NCBI RefSeq assembly: GCF_008632335.1 | Contig: NZ_VWXX01000023.1 | Coordinates: 1-57,527 of the forward strand | DNA: 57,527 nucleotides | Source: Thiohalocapsa marina | Lineage (GTDB): Bacteria > Pseudomonadota > Gammaproteobacteria > Chromatiales > Chromatiaceae | Reading direction: 5' to 3' | Part shown: positions 7,999 through 17,524 of the stretch, piece after piece | Layout: each line of letters opens with the position of its first letter | How positions within the stretch are numbered: the first letter of the stretch is position 1 | Notes under the pieces: model-generated | Database searches by the model: none | The model's input: only the letters and a program-made list of their open reading frames with translations | Told to the model about the DNA's origin: nothing | Position numbers and translations under genes: made by a program

Positions 7999-9585
7999 TC
8001 AGCCCCCGTTGTCCACGACCACCTGGACCAGCGCCACTGGTCCGCGGCGGTAGCGCTGAAGCAATTGCACGCCCCCTGACTGCGCAACCTGACGCTCCAG
8101 ACGCTCCAGCTTGTCGATGCGCAGGAACACCAGCTGCCCCGGCTGCGGCATAGCAACCTGCGGCGTGATGGCCTGGCGATAGACGCTGAAGCTGGGCATG
8201 CTGGTCTGGTACACCACCGTCGGCAGATCCAGCTCGCGCGCCACCAGGGCCGCTTCCTTGACCGGCGCCTGCATCACCTGAAATACCCGCGGCACCAGCA
8301 CGCCGAAGACCACCAGCGACTGGATCACACCGGCCAGCACCAGCCGTTCCCAAGGCGGCGGCCGACGCCACAGCAACAGCCCCAGCAGCGCCAGCAAACC
8401 CAGCCAGGTAGCGACACGGTAGCGCGCGTCCAGCACCTGGCTGCCCGTGGCAAACAGCGCCTGCTCATGCAGCCGCTCGGCCTGGGCCTGGAACAGCGGC
8501 AACAGGTCCGGCAGCGCCACCAGCAGCGCCATGAACAGCATCGGCGGCAGCAGCGCCAGCCAGCGGTTCACCAGCAGCGCCCGATGCCGCGCCATCAGGA
8601 TGAACAGCGGCGTGATGCCGTAGACCAGGTAGTGCGGCAGCTTGGTGTCGGAAAAGGAAAAGAACACGAACACCGTCACGAACCAGAGCACCAGGAAGCG
8701 GTCCAGCGCATCCGCCCACAGGCGCCGCCCGGCTGGCAGCAGCCGCAGGAACCAGCCGGTGAAGGGCAGCAGCACCACCGGCAGCATGACCAGGTAGTAG
8801 CCCGGAAAGCCCGCATGCCCATGCTTGACGCCGCCATAGCGCCCCAGATTGTGATCAAGGAAAAAGCTGCGGAAGAAACCGACGCCGTCGTCCAGCAGGA
8901 TCGCCAGATACCAGGGACCGGCAACCGCCAGAAACACCAGCCAGCCCAGAGGCGCAAACACCGCCCTGCCCCAGGTGCGCAGGTCGCGGCAGGACGCGAA
9001 ATACAGCAGGCTGACCACCAGCGGAAAGAAGACCGCCACCGGCCCCTTGGTGAGAAAGCCCAGCCCCAGCCACAGGTAGACCCGCAGCAGGGTGCCTCGG
9101 GCGGGCTTCAGCCGGTAGCGGTAGATGTCGAAGAAGGCCAGCGCGATGAACAGATTGAGCAGCGCATCTGCCACCGCACCCTTGGCGATGATGCTCACCT
9201 GCAACGCCAGCGCCATGACCAGTCCGGCCACGGTGGCGGTGGTCACATCCAGGCGTTGCCGCACGAACCCCCACAACGCCAGCAGCCAGGCCGTCGCGGC
9301 AATGGCCGACGGCAGCCGCAGCGCGAATTCGTTCAGGCCCAGCACGGAGACCGAGGCCGCCTGCAGCCAGTAGATCAGCACCGGTTTGTCGTAGCGCGGC
9401 TCGCCGTCGCGGTGGGGCGTGATGAAGTTGCCGCTGTCGAGCATCTCGCGGGTGGCCTCGGTGAAGGCCCCTTCGTCGAGGTCGTACAACGGCACCGCAC
9501 CCAGTTGCCAGAAGAAGGCCAGCCACACCACGGCCACCAGGAACCAGGGCGACGTCAGCAGCGCGGTGACAGCGGAGCGCGGCAT
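7999..9585 (-). CDS. ArnT-like membrane glycosyltransferase (PMT family)
   Basis: This protein of about 528 residues has a dozen or so predicted membrane helices and the GT-C signature YDLDEGAFTEATREML in the first periplasmic loop. YDKPVLIYWLQA follows, as in ArnT/PMT39-type enzymes. It transfers a sugar from a polyprenyl phosphate donor to a periplasmic acceptor such as lipid A or a protein. I use ATG 9585, which has GGAG 9 bp upstream; ATG 9600 and a longer start overlapping the upstream gene are possible. It lies between a GtrB/ArnC-like transferase, which would make the donor, and a PAP2 phosphatase. The sugar is unknown, and the other arn genes are not in view. Confidence 0.87.
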   Translation of the reverse strand: MPRSAVTALLTSPWFLVAVVWLAFFWQLGAVPLYDLDEGAFTEATREMLDSGNFITPHRDGEPRYDKPVLIYWLQAASVSVLGLNEFALRLPSAIAATAWLLALWGFVRQRLDVTTATVAGLVMALALQVSIIAKGAVADALLNLFIALAFFDIYRYRLKPARGTLLRVYLWLGLGFLTKGPVAVFFPLVVSLLYFASCRDLRTWGRAVFAPLGWLVFLAVAGPWYLAILLDDGVGFFRSFFLDHNLGRYGGVKHGHAGFPGYYLVMLPVVLLPFTGWFLRLLPAGRRLWADALDRFLVLWFVTVFVFFSFSDTKLPHYLVYGITPLFILMARHRALLVNRWLALLPPMLFMALLVALPDLLPLFQAQAERLHEQALFATGSQVLDARYRVATWLGLLALLGLLLWRRPPPWERLVLAGVIQSLVVFGVLVPRVFQVMQAPVKEAALVARELDLPTVVYQTSMPSFSVYRQAITPQVAMPQPGQLVFLRIDKLERLERQVAQSGGVQLLQRYRRGPVALVQVVVDNGG

Positions 9586-9614
9586 TGCGGGCCGCTCCAT
9601 CGGGGCCGGCGCCG

Positions 9615-10637
9615 TCACGTCGCCGACATCCAGCCGGCTTGCTGCGGATCGCTCTGCCAGCAGATGCAATGGTGCGTGCGCTCGCCAGAGGCGAACAGCG
9701 TCCGGGACATCACCTCGGCCAGCACGCCGGTGGTGAGCAACTGGATCGACACCACCAGAAACAGGATGGCGACGAACAGCAACGGACGCTGACCGATGTC
9801 CTCTCCCAGCACAAACTTCACCGCCATCAGCCAGCTCATCATCAGCGCACCGAGCATGCCGAAGACCAGGCCGATGGAGCCGAAGAAGTGTCCGGGCCGG
9901 GCGCCGAAGCGCAGGAAATAGAAGGCCGCCAGCAGATCAAGCAGCACGCGGAAGGTGCGCGAGATGCCATACTTCGAGCTGCCGAACGCACGGGCCCGGT
10001 GCTGCACCACGGTCTCGCCCATGCGCTCCGGTGCCGTCACCCCGGCCACCCAGACCGGGATGAAGCGGTGCATCTCGCCGAACAGGCGCACCTCCTTGAT
10101 GACCTCGCTGCGGTAGATCTTCAGGCTGCAGCCGTAGTCGTGCAGATCGACGCCGGTGACCCGGCCGATGAGCCGGTTGGCGATGCGCGAGGGAATCTTG
10201 CGCAGCAGCAGTGCGTCCTGGCGGTCCTTGCGCCAGCCCTGCAGCAGGTCCAGGTCGCGCTCCAGCAGCTCGTCCACCATGCGCGGGATGTCCGCCGGGT
10301 CGTTCTGCAGATCGCCGTCCAGGGTGGCGATGAGCCGGCCGCGGGCCGCATCGAAGCCGGCCTGCATGGCCGCGGTCTGACCGAAATTGCGCCGAAAGCG
10401 GATCACCCGCACGTGCGGGCCGTGGCGTTCCGCCTGCTGCACCAGCCGCGGCCCGGTGCCGTCGCGACTCCCGTCGTCGATCAGGATCAGCTCCCAGGGC
10501 GCGTTATAGCCCGCCAAGGCTTCGTGCACCCGCGACAACAAGGGTTCGACGTTGTCGACCTCCTGGTACATCGGGATCACGATCGACAGGGAGCGCGGAT
10601 CGTCGGCGGGTGACAGCGGATCGGGGGAGTTTGGCAT
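9615..10637 (-). CDS. GtrB/ArnC-like polyprenyl-phosphate glycosyltransferase
   Basis: This 340-residue GT2 enzyme opens with LSIVIPMYQEVDNVEPLL, then has LIDDGSRDGT (nucleotide binding) and the catalytic DGDLQNDP. Two membrane helices near the C-terminus (HFFGSIGLVFGMLGALMMSW and LLFVAILFLVVSIQLLTTGV) anchor it. The family moves a sugar from a nucleotide donor to undecaprenyl or dolichyl phosphate at the cytoplasmic face. The product would feed the ArnT-like enzyme encoded next in the operon. The protein is divergent from the ABC transporter genes at 10793. Confidence 0.9.
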   Translation of the reverse strand: MPNSPDPLSPADDPRSLSIVIPMYQEVDNVEPLLSRVHEALAGYNAPWELILIDDGSRDGTGPRLVQQAERHGPHVRVIRFRRNFGQTAAMQAGFDAARGRLIATLDGDLQNDPADIPRMVDELLERDLDLLQGWRKDRQDALLLRKIPSRIANRLIGRVTGVDLHDYGCSLKIYRSEVIKEVRLFGEMHRFIPVWVAGVTAPERMGETVVQHRARAFGSSKYGISRTFRVLLDLLAAFYFLRFGARPGHFFGSIGLVFGMLGALMMSWLMAVKFVLGEDIGQRPLLFVAILFLVVSIQLLTTGVLAEVMSRTLFASGERTHHCICWQSDPQQAGWMSAT

Positions 10638-10699
10638 CGAAGTTGACGGCGTACGGCTTGGGTTGTCGGAGCCGGCGGATAGGTATCAGGTTGGAGCCC

Positions 10700-10730
10700 G
10701 GCTGGACGACAGGCTGGACGACAGGCTGGA
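10700..10730. repeat. Short tandem repeat, 12-bp unit
   Basis: GGCTGGACGACA occurs twice in perfect tandem (10700-10711, 10712-10723), followed by a third partial unit. It lies in the intergenic space between the divergent glycosyltransferase and ABC permease genes, where slippage could change promoter spacing. Confidence 0.7.
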
Positions 10731-10792
10731 AAGGCGACATCTTAAATCCTTGTGCGCGCGACAGGAAGCGCCGTACCGCAAACCGCCGGTTC

Positions 10793-12580
10793 ATGGTTCA
10801 ATACGCGGTTTACAAATGTAACCTCGGTTTTCGCGGCTTGACTGCCTCCACCCCGACCACTCAGTCCGGCGCTCTGCACCCCGACCCGGCCCGCTACCGG
10901 CCCGGCGACCAGACCGCTGATCAAACCGGCGCCAACCCCGGCCGCCGATCGCGCGCCTGGTGGGACTGGAGCGTGCTCGGCATCGCGCTGTTGCTGTCGC
11001 TGCCGGTGCTGGTGGTGGTGGGGTTCGTCTTCGTGCCCGCGGGCGATGTCTGGCGCCACCTAGCGGACACGGTGCTGCCGGACTATGTCACCAACTCGCT
11101 GCTGCTGATGCTGGGCGTCGCAGGCGGTACCCTAGTGGGCGGGGTCGGCACCGCCTGGCTGGTCAGCATGTGCCGCTTTCCCGGTCGCGGGCTGTTCGAG
11201 TGGGCACTGCTGCTGCCCATGGCCATGCCGGCCTACATCATCGCCTACACCTACACCGGCATGCTCGACTACGCCGGGCCGCTGCAGACGACCCTGCGCG
11301 ACCTCACCGGCTGGGGCTACGGCGACTACTGGTTCCCGGAGATCCGCTCGCTACCCGGCGCGGCGGTCATGCTGTCGCTGGTGCTCTACCCCTACGTCTA
11401 CCTGCTGTCGCGGGCGGCCTTTCTCAGCCAGTCGCTGTGCGTGCTGGACGTCAGCCGCACGCTGGGCAACGGTCCCTGGCGGACCTTTTTTGCCGTGGCC
11501 CTGCCCCTGGCGCGTCCGGCCATCGTCGCCGGCCTGTCGCTGGCGCTGATGGAGACCCTGGCCGATTACGGCACCGTGCAGTATTTCGGCGTGTCCACCT
11601 TCACCACCGGCATCTTCCGCACCTGGTTCGGCCTGGGCAATGCCGCCGCCGCGGCCCAGCTCTCCGCGCTGTTGCTGGGCTTCGTGTTTGCGCTGATCCT
11701 GCTCGAGCGCTGGTCTCGACGCGACGCCCGCTACCACCACACCAGCCAGCGCGAGTCGTCCATCCGCCGCCTGTCCCTGACCGGCTGGCGCGCAGCACTG
11801 GCGTTCGGCTTCTGCCTGCTGCCGCTGCTGTTCGGCTTCCTGTTGCCGGCAACACAGCTGGGCTGGTGGAGCCTGACCGTGGCCCGCACCAGCTTCGACG
11901 CCGCATTCCTCACCCTGGCGCTGAATAGCCTGGCTCTGGCCGCCGGTGCCGCCCTGGTGGCCTTGCTGCTGGCCCTGGTCCTGGGCTATGGCCGGCGCCT
12001 GTCGCCATCGCGCCGGGTGGGGGCCGCGGTGCGGATTGCCGGCATGGGCTATGCCGTGCCCGGCACCGTGATCGCCGTCGGCGTGCTGATTCCGTTCGCC
12101 TGGATCGACAACAGCGTCGACACCTGGATGCGCGCCAGCTTCGGTCTCTCCACCGGGCTGCTGCTCAGCGGCACCCTGGTGGCCCTGGTGTTCGCCTACC
12201 TGGTGCGGTTTCTCGCCGTGTCGCTGCAGACCGTGGAGTCCGGGCTGGGCAAGATCCGCCCGTCCATGGACGAGGCCGGACGCTCCATGGGCCTGTCGCC
12301 GGGTCAGGTGCTGCGCCGCATCCATGTGCCGATGCTGCGCGGCAGCCTGCTGACGGCGCTGCTGCTGGTGTTCGTGGACGTGCTGAAGGAATTGCCGGCC
12401 ACCCTGATCCTGCGCCCGTTCAACTTCAACACCTTGGCCGTGCGTGCCTACGAACTGGCCGCCGACGAACGCCTGGCCGACTCGGGACCGGCGGCCCTGA
12501 GCATCGTCGCCGCCGGTCTGCTCCCCGTGATCCTGCTCAGCCGCTCCATTACCCGCTCCCGTCATGTCCAATCAGCTTGA
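10793..12580 (+). CDS. Iron(III)-type ABC transporter permease (FbpB-like, fused)
   Basis: A protein of about 595 residues with two tandem permease domains, as in FbpB/SfuB of ferric iron importers and in related thiamine and putrescine systems. The first EAA-type loop is near ALSLMETLADYG and the second near SMDEAGRSMGLSPGQVLRRIHVP. About 12 membrane helices are expected. The start is uncertain: ATG 10793 has no strong ribosome site, and the first 55 residues are low-complexity, so a later start is possible. It overlaps the ATPase gene by 17 bp. No substrate-binding protein lies next to it, so the substrate cannot be read from context. Confidence 0.85.
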   Translation: MVQYAVYKCNLGFRGLTASTPTTQSGALHPDPARYRPGDQTADQTGANPGRRSRAWWDWSVLGIALLLSLPVLVVVGFVFVPAGDVWRHLADTVLPDYVTNSLLLMLGVAGGTLVGGVGTAWLVSMCRFPGRGLFEWALLLPMAMPAYIIAYTYTGMLDYAGPLQTTLRDLTGWGYGDYWFPEIRSLPGAAVMLSLVLYPYVYLLSRAAFLSQSLCVLDVSRTLGNGPWRTFFAVALPLARPAIVAGLSLALMETLADYGTVQYFGVSTFTTGIFRTWFGLGNAAAAAQLSALLLGFVFALILLERWSRRDARYHHTSQRESSIRRLSLTGWRAALAFGFCLLPLLFGFLLPATQLGWWSLTVARTSFDAAFLTLALNSLALAAGAALVALLLALVLGYGRRLSPSRRVGAAVRIAGMGYAVPGTVIAVGVLIPFAWIDNSVDTWMRASFGLSTGLLLSGTLVALVFAYLVRFLAVSLQTVESGLGKIRPSMDEAGRSMGLSPGQVLRRIHVPMLRGSLLTALLLVFVDVLKELPATLILRPFNFNTLAVRAYELAADERLADSGPAALSIVAAGLLPVILLSRSITRSRHVQSA

Positions 12581-13625
12581 GGTCCTCGACGTCAGCGTCG
12601 CCTACGGCGACACCCCCGTGGTGCGGGATGTCAGTTTCGTACTCGAGACAGGCAGCATCGGTTGTCTGCTCGGCCCCAGCGGCTGCGGCAAGACCACGCT
12701 GCTGCGGGCCATCGCCGGGTTCGAGGCGGTCAGCCGGGGCCAGATCCTGCTGCACGGCCAGCAGGTGTCGCGGCCGGGCATGACGGTGCCGCCGGAGCGG
12801 CGGCGCATCGGCATGGTGTTTCAGGACTTTGCCCTGTTTCCGCACCTGTCGGTGGCCCGGAACGTGGGTTTCGGGCTGCGCGGCCTGTCGGCGCGGGAAC
12901 GCCACACGCGCGTGGACGGGTTGCTGGACCTGGTCGGCCTGCGCCACGCGGCCCGGCAGTATCCGCACGAACTCTCCGGCGGCATGCAGCAGCGCGTGGC
13001 CCTGGCCCGCGCGCTGGCGCCGAGACCGGAGATCCTGCTGCTGGACGAACCCTTCTCCAGCATGGATGCGGAACTGCGCGAACAGCTGGCGCGAGAGGTG
13101 CGCGACCTGCTCAAGCGCGAGGGCGTCACCGCGATCCTGGTCACCCACGACCAGCTCGAGGCATTTGCCATGGCCGATCTCATCGGTGTGCTGGGACAGG
13201 GCGAGGTTCGCCAGTGGGGCACCGGCTTCGGCCTCTACCACGAGCCGGCGGACCGCTTCGTGGCGGATTTCATCGGCCAGGGGGTGCTCTTGCCGGCCAC
13301 GGTCCTCGACACGATCCAGGTTCGCACCGAGCTGGGCAATATCGCCGGCGCACGGCCCCACGGCCTGGCGCCCAGCAGCGCGGCAGAGGTGCTGATCCGC
13401 CCGGACGACATGCTCTACGACGAGTCGAGCCCGCTTCGGGCGGTGGTGGTGGAACGCACCTTTCGCGGCGCGGAATTCCTCTACACCCTGCGCCTGGACA
13501 GCGGCGCCCGGGTGCTGTGCCTGGTGCCCAGCCACCACCGCCACGCCATCGGCGACGAGATCGGCGTTCGGCTGCAGGCGGACCATCTCGTGGTCTTTCC
13601 GCAACAACAAGGGCCGCGGCCATGA
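12564..13625 (+). CDS. ABC transporter ATPase (FbpC/PotA-like)
   Basis: This 353-residue ATPase has Walker A GPSGCGKTT (near 38), Q-loop MVFQDFALFPH, signature LSGGMQQRVALARAL and Walker B ILLLDEPFSSMD with the switch His in VTHDQLEA. A C-terminal TOBE-like domain (VLIRPDDM near 275) follows. It energises the overlapping permease. Its last four bases overlap the start of the RuBisCO-like gene (ATGA), so the three genes form one translationally coupled operon. Confidence 0.93.
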   Translation: MSNQLEVLDVSVAYGDTPVVRDVSFVLETGSIGCLLGPSGCGKTTLLRAIAGFEAVSRGQILLHGQQVSRPGMTVPPERRRIGMVFQDFALFPHLSVARNVGFGLRGLSARERHTRVDGLLDLVGLRHAARQYPHELSGGMQQRVALARALAPRPEILLLDEPFSSMDAELREQLAREVRDLLKREGVTAILVTHDQLEAFAMADLIGVLGQGEVRQWGTGFGLYHEPADRFVADFIGQGVLLPATVLDTIQVRTELGNIAGARPHGLAPSSAAEVLIRPDDMLYDESSPLRAVVVERTFRGAEFLYTLRLDSGARVLCLVPSHHRHAIGDEIGVRLQADHLVVFPQQQGPRP

Positions 13626-14812
13626 CATCAGCACTGCAGTTGAGCGGCGAGCGATTCGCCGCTGTCTACTACATCCGGGCCGAGGGTCCGACACAGGCCG
13701 AGGCGCGGGCCCGGGCCATCTGTCTGGAGCAGACTGTGGAGTTTCCGGAGCCACTGATCCCGGAGGCGGCCATCCGCCGCCAGATCGTCGGCGAGATCGC
13801 GGACCTGCAGGCCGCCGACCAGGGCGTCTATCGGGCGGTGATCCGCTACCCGCTGGAGGTGGCCGGCGATGAGCTGACACAGCTGATCAATGTGCTGTTC
13901 GGCAACGTCAGCATCCAGCCCGGGGTGCGGCTGATGGATTTCACGCTATCCCCCGGGCTGTTCAGGCGCTATCGCGGGCCGCGCTTCGGCATCGCGGGTC
14001 TGCGCGAGCGGCTGGGCGTGCACCAGCGACCGCTGCTGTGCACGGCCATCAAGCCCATGGGCCTGTCGCCGGCGCAACTGGCGGACCTGGCCTACCGGCT
14101 GGCCCTGGGCGGCATCGACCTGATCAAGGACGACCATGGCCTGGCGGATCAGCCCTTCTGCCGCTTCGACGAGCGCGTCCAGCGGTGTGCCGAGGCGGTG
14201 TCGCGGGCCAACCGCGAGACCGGGCAGCAGGCCCTGTATCTGCCCAACGTCACCGGCCCCTTCGCGGACATCTCCCGACGCGCGCATCTGGCCCGCGGGG
14301 CCGGGGCTGGCGGCCTGCTGTTCTGCCCGGGCCTGGCGGGGCTGGACAGCATGCGTAGCCTGGCCGACGACGACACCCTGGCGCTGCCGATCCTGAGCCA
14401 TCCGGCCTTCCAGGGCAGTCTGGCGGTGTCGCCAGAGGCCGGTCTGTCACACCGGGTGCTGTTCGGCCTGCTGAACCGGCTGGCCGGGGCCGATGCCGCC
14501 ATCTTCCCGCACTTCGGCGGCCGCTTTGCCTACGCCGAGGCGGACTGTCGCGACATCGTCCGCGGCTGCACGCAAGCCATGGCGCCGGAGGGCACGGCAG
14601 CCGAAAACGGCGCGGCGGGCGCCAGCGGCATGGCGCCGATCTTTCCGGTGCCCGCAGGCGGCATGCGCCTGGACCGCATCGACGAGCTGGTGCGCTTCTA
14701 TGGTCGTGACTGCATGCTGCTGATCGGCGGCGATCTGCATGCCCATGGCGATGATCTGGCAGGTAGCTGTCGCCGCTTCCGCGACCTGGCCGAGGCCGCC
14801 GTCAGTCACTGA
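13622..14812 (+). CDS. RuBisCO-like protein (form IV)
   Basis: This 396-residue protein has the RuBisCO large-subunit fold markers. TAIKPMGLS (K144, equivalent to K175) is followed by GGIDLIKDDHGLADQPF, which keeps the carbamylated Lys (K169) and the next two Asp but has His where carboxylases have the metal-binding Glu. The loop-6 Lys region is replaced by PHFGGRFAYAEADC. It is therefore not a CO2-fixing enzyme. RuBisCO-like proteins act as enolases, isomerases, or transcarboxylase/decarboxylases in methionine salvage or sugar-acid pathways, and in green sulfur bacteria they affect sulfur metabolism. The subclass is not certain. Coupling to an ABC permease/ATPase operon is the notable context. 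The 3' end overlaps tilS by 11 bp, tail to tail. Confidence 0.92.
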   Translation: MTSALQLSGERFAAVYYIRAEGPTQAEARARAICLEQTVEFPEPLIPEAAIRRQIVGEIADLQAADQGVYRAVIRYPLEVAGDELTQLINVLFGNVSIQPGVRLMDFTLSPGLFRRYRGPRFGIAGLRERLGVHQRPLLCTAIKPMGLSPAQLADLAYRLALGGIDLIKDDHGLADQPFCRFDERVQRCAEAVSRANRETGQQALYLPNVTGPFADISRRAHLARGAGAGGLLFCPGLAGLDSMRSLADDDTLALPILSHPAFQGSLAVSPEAGLSHRVLFGLLNRLAGADAAIFPHFGGRFAYAEADCRDIVRGCTQAMAPEGTAAENGAAGASGMAPIFPVPAGGMRLDRIDELVRFYGRDCMLLIGGDLHAHGDDLAGSCRRFRDLAEAAVSH

Positions 14813-16175
14813 CCAGCAGGCCGAACCGCTCCCACGGATGCCCCTGCCAGCGAAGCCCCTGCAGACACGGGTCGCATTGGCTCACGCCGGCGACAGCGCC
14901 GAGCTGGCCGTCGATGAGCACCAGTGGCACCCAGGGACGCAGCCAGGCCGGCACCCCGGCGGCCTGGAACACCTGCTTCAGCGCCCGGCTCGGCCCGTTG
15001 GCCTGGCGGCAGCGCAGACCCTCTCGGCGAAAACACACCTGCAGCCTGTCCATCCGGCCAACAGCCCGCGGGAGCTGTAGCTCGCCGAGGCCATCCGGCA
15101 GCCGCAGGGACCGTCCCGCCTGCCAGCACAGCACAGGCTCGGGCAGCGGGGGCAACGGCGGCAACGCGAACAGGTCGTGGCGGTAGCGCCGCACCTCGCA
15201 CCCGGGCCAGGCGACGCACGGCGAACGGTCCGGCCGCGCCGGCAGCACCTCGTCGATGATGCGTTGCAACACCCGTTGCCCCGGCGGGCGGAAGCCGTCG
15301 CGCATGAGCCAGCGGCGCAACACCAGCCGGGCGCGTGGCCCCGGCAGGGCCGCGACGGCGTCGATGTGAAGGGTTCCCGGGCGGCTGCCCGCCAGTTCCG
15401 CAAGGGCGTCGTCGGCGAATGCATCCAGCAGCCCCGCAGCCTCGGCGCAGTGGGCCGCTGAGCGGGCCAGGGTCCGATCCAGCGCCGGCCAGCGCGCCCG
15501 CAGCAGGGGCATCACCTGCTGCCGCAGCCGGTTGCGGTCGAAGGCGGGATCGCCGTTGCTCGGGTCGTCGATCCAGCGGATGCCTTCGCGGTGGGCATAG
15601 TCCGCCAGGCTGGCGCGGCTGAAGCCGAGCAATGGCCGCAACAGGGTGCCGGCACCCAGAGGTACAGCCAGGGGCATGGCCGCCAGACCATGGGGGCCGC
15701 TGCCACGCAACAACGCCAGCAGCAGCGTCTCTGCCTGATCATCGCGATGCTGCGCCGTAGCCAGCAGATCACCCGGCGCCAGCAGCTCGGCAAAGGTCCG
15801 GTAGCGGGCGGCACGGGCCAGGGCCTCCAGGCTCTCGCCGGGCACGGGTCGCAGGTGGAGTTTGCGCAGGGTCAGCGGGATGTCCAGCGCGGCGCAGACC
15901 CGGGTGCAATGGCGGCTCCAGTCCGCCGCCACCTGTTGCAGACCGTGGTCCAGATGCAGCGCCTGCAGGGTCCAGGTCCGGTTGGGGTCCAACTCGCCAT
16001 TCAGCTCGGTCTGCAGCGCCGCCAGCGCATGCAGCAGCACGCTGGAGTCCAGTCCGCCGCTGAACGCGACCCACAGCCGCGGGGCCGTTGTTGGCGATGC
16101 CGGCGGCGAAACCAGCCAGGGCGCCAGGATGGGCTGCAAGGCCCGCGGTGAGAAGGCGTCCGCCGGCCGGGTCAA
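14802..16175 (-). CDS. tilS: tRNA(Ile)-lysidine synthase TilS
   Basis: This 457-residue enzyme has the PP-loop motif [16 protein letters not shown] near the N-terminus. It attaches lysine to C34 of the tRNA-Ile that reads AUA, giving lysidine. [31 protein letters not shown] and the C-terminal TilS domain ([33 protein letters not shown] region) support the call. I use TTG 16175, which overlaps the accA stop in TTGA; a longer frame would run well into accA. Pairing with accA upstream is common in gammaproteobacteria. Confidence 0.92.
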   Translation of the reverse strand: MTRPADAFSPRALQPILAPWLVSPPASPTTAPRLWVAFSGGLDSSVLLHALAALQTELNGELDPNRTWTLQALHLDHGLQQVAADWSRHCTRVCAALDIPLTLRKLHLRPVPGESLEALARAARYRTFAELLAPGDLLATAQHRDDQAETLLLALLRGSGPHGLAAMPLAVPLGAGTLLRPLLGFSRASLADYAHREGIRWIDDPSNGDPAFDRNRLRQQVMPLLRARWPALDRTLARSAAHCAEAAGLLDAFADDALAELAGSRPGTLHIDAVAALPGPRARLVLRRWLMRDGFRPPGQRVLQRIIDEVLPARPDRSPCVAWPGCEVRRYRHDLFALPPLPPLPEPVLCWQAGRSLRLPDGLGELQLPRAVGRMDRLQVCFRREGLRCRQANGPSRALKQVFQAAGVPAWLRPWVPLVLIDGQLGAVAGVSQCDPCLQGLRWQGHPWERFGLLVSD

Positions 16176-17128
16176 TCCTTGAATCGACCGTAACCGCGCA
16201 GGGCCTCGTAGCGGCTCTCCAGCAGTTGCGGCAGCGGGATGGGATCCAGCTCGGCGGCGCATTCGATGAGCACCTTCTTCAGCATCGCCGCCATGGTGTC
16301 GACGTCGCGGTGGGCACCGCCCAGGGGCTCGGGCACCACCACGTCCACCAGATCCAGCTCATACAGCCGGTCCGAGGTGATCGCCATGGCCTCGGCGGCG
16401 AGCTGGGCCTTCTCGGCGCTCTTCCAGAGAATGGACGCGCAGCCCTCCGGCGAGATCACCGAGTAGGTGCTGTACTGCAGCATCACCAAGCGGTCGCCAA
16501 CGCCGATGGCCAGCGCACCGCCGGAGCCGCCCTCCCCGGTCACGGTGACGATGATGGGCACCCGCAACCCGGCCATGACCTGCAGGTTGCGCGCAATGGC
16601 CTCGCTCTGGCCGCGTTCCTCCGCACCGACGCCGGGATAGGCCCCCGGGGTGTCGATGAAGGTGAAGATGGGCAACCGGAAGCGCTCGGCCATTTGCATC
16701 AGCCGCAGGGCCTTGCGGTAGCCTTCGGGTCTAGGCATGCCGAAGTTGCGGACGATCTTCTCCTTGGTATCGCGGCCCTTCTGGTGGCCGATGATCATCA
16801 CGGGCCGCCCGTCGAGCCGGGCCAGCCCGCCGACAATGGCTGGGTCGTCGGCAAAGGCGCGATCGCCGTGCAGCTCCTGGAAATCGTCAAACACCCGGCG
16901 CACGTAATCGAGAAAATACGGCCGCTGTGGATGCCGCGACAGCTGCGAGATCTGCCAGGGTGTCAGCGCGGAGAAGATCTGCTGCGTGAGCGCCCGGCTC
17001 TTGGTCTCGAGGTGGGCGATCTCCTCGGCGATGTTGATTTCGTTGTCATCGCCGACGTGCCGCAGCTCGTCGATCTTGGCCTCGAGCTCGGCGACGGGTT
17101 GTTCGAAGGGGAGAAAGTTCAGATCCAT
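16172..17128 (-). CDS. accA: Acetyl-CoA carboxylase carboxyltransferase subunit alpha
   Basis: This 318-residue protein is of typical length and starts [20 protein letters not shown]. Landmarks are [20 protein letters not shown], the [20 protein letters not shown] core, and [15 protein letters not shown], which forms part of the carboxybiotin/CoA site. With AccD (not in the window) it transfers CO2 from biotin to acetyl-CoA to give malonyl-CoA, the first step of fatty acid synthesis. It is co-transcribed with tilS through overlapping stop and start codons. Confidence 0.97.
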   Translation of the reverse strand: MDLNFLPFEQPVAELEAKIDELRHVGDDNEINIAEEIAHLETKSRALTQQIFSALTPWQISQLSRHPQRPYFLDYVRRVFDDFQELHGDRAFADDPAIVGGLARLDGRPVMIIGHQKGRDTKEKIVRNFGMPRPEGYRKALRLMQMAERFRLPIFTFIDTPGAYPGVGAEERGQSEAIARNLQVMAGLRVPIIVTVTGEGGSGGALAIGVGDRLVMLQYSTYSVISPEGCASILWKSAEKAQLAAEAMAITSDRLYELDLVDVVVPEPLGGAHRDVDTMAAMLKKVLIECAAELDPIPLPQLLESRYEALRGYGRFKD

Positions 17129-17258
17129 GGCGCAGGAATTCTACCCGACCGGCCTGCGCGGGGACAGTCTGGAATTGTCTCTGATCGATGGACGGCACAG
17201 ATGCCGGCACGAATGGTTGCGCGCACCAGTGCCGGCTTCCGGGGGCATCAGAGGGGGC

Positions 17259-17471
17259 TCAGCCGCGTCCGGATTCATCCGGACCCTGCGCATCGTCGCT
17301 GCGCACACGGACCTGCTGGGCGCCTTCGCGCTCGCCGTCCTTGTCCTTGTCGTTGTCGTACAACTGAATCGGCGCCTTCGGACCGGTCCCCTCCCCGTCG
17401 CGGAATAGCCAGACGGCACCGGCGATCATCGCGATTAAGGCCAGCAGCAAAACCAGGTTGGTCGCAAACAT
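17259..17471 (-). CDS. Small single-pass membrane protein, unknown
   Basis: This 70-residue protein begins MFATNLVLLLALIAMIAGAVWLF, one clear membrane helix. A short charged tail with the acidic run YDNDKDKDGEREG follows. I recognise no family. It lies between accA and an L,D-transpeptidase on the same strand, 53 bp after the latter. It is probably real given the hydrophobic-then-charged design and clean start, but its function is unknown. Confidence 0.6.
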   Translation of the reverse strand: MFATNLVLLLALIAMIAGAVWLFRDGEGTGPKAPIQLYDNDKDKDGEREGAQQVRVRSDDAQGPDESGRG

Positions 17472-17524
17472 CAGTGTTCTCCATCATACAGGTGCAGGTC
17501 GCCATTCATCGCCCAGGCGACCGG

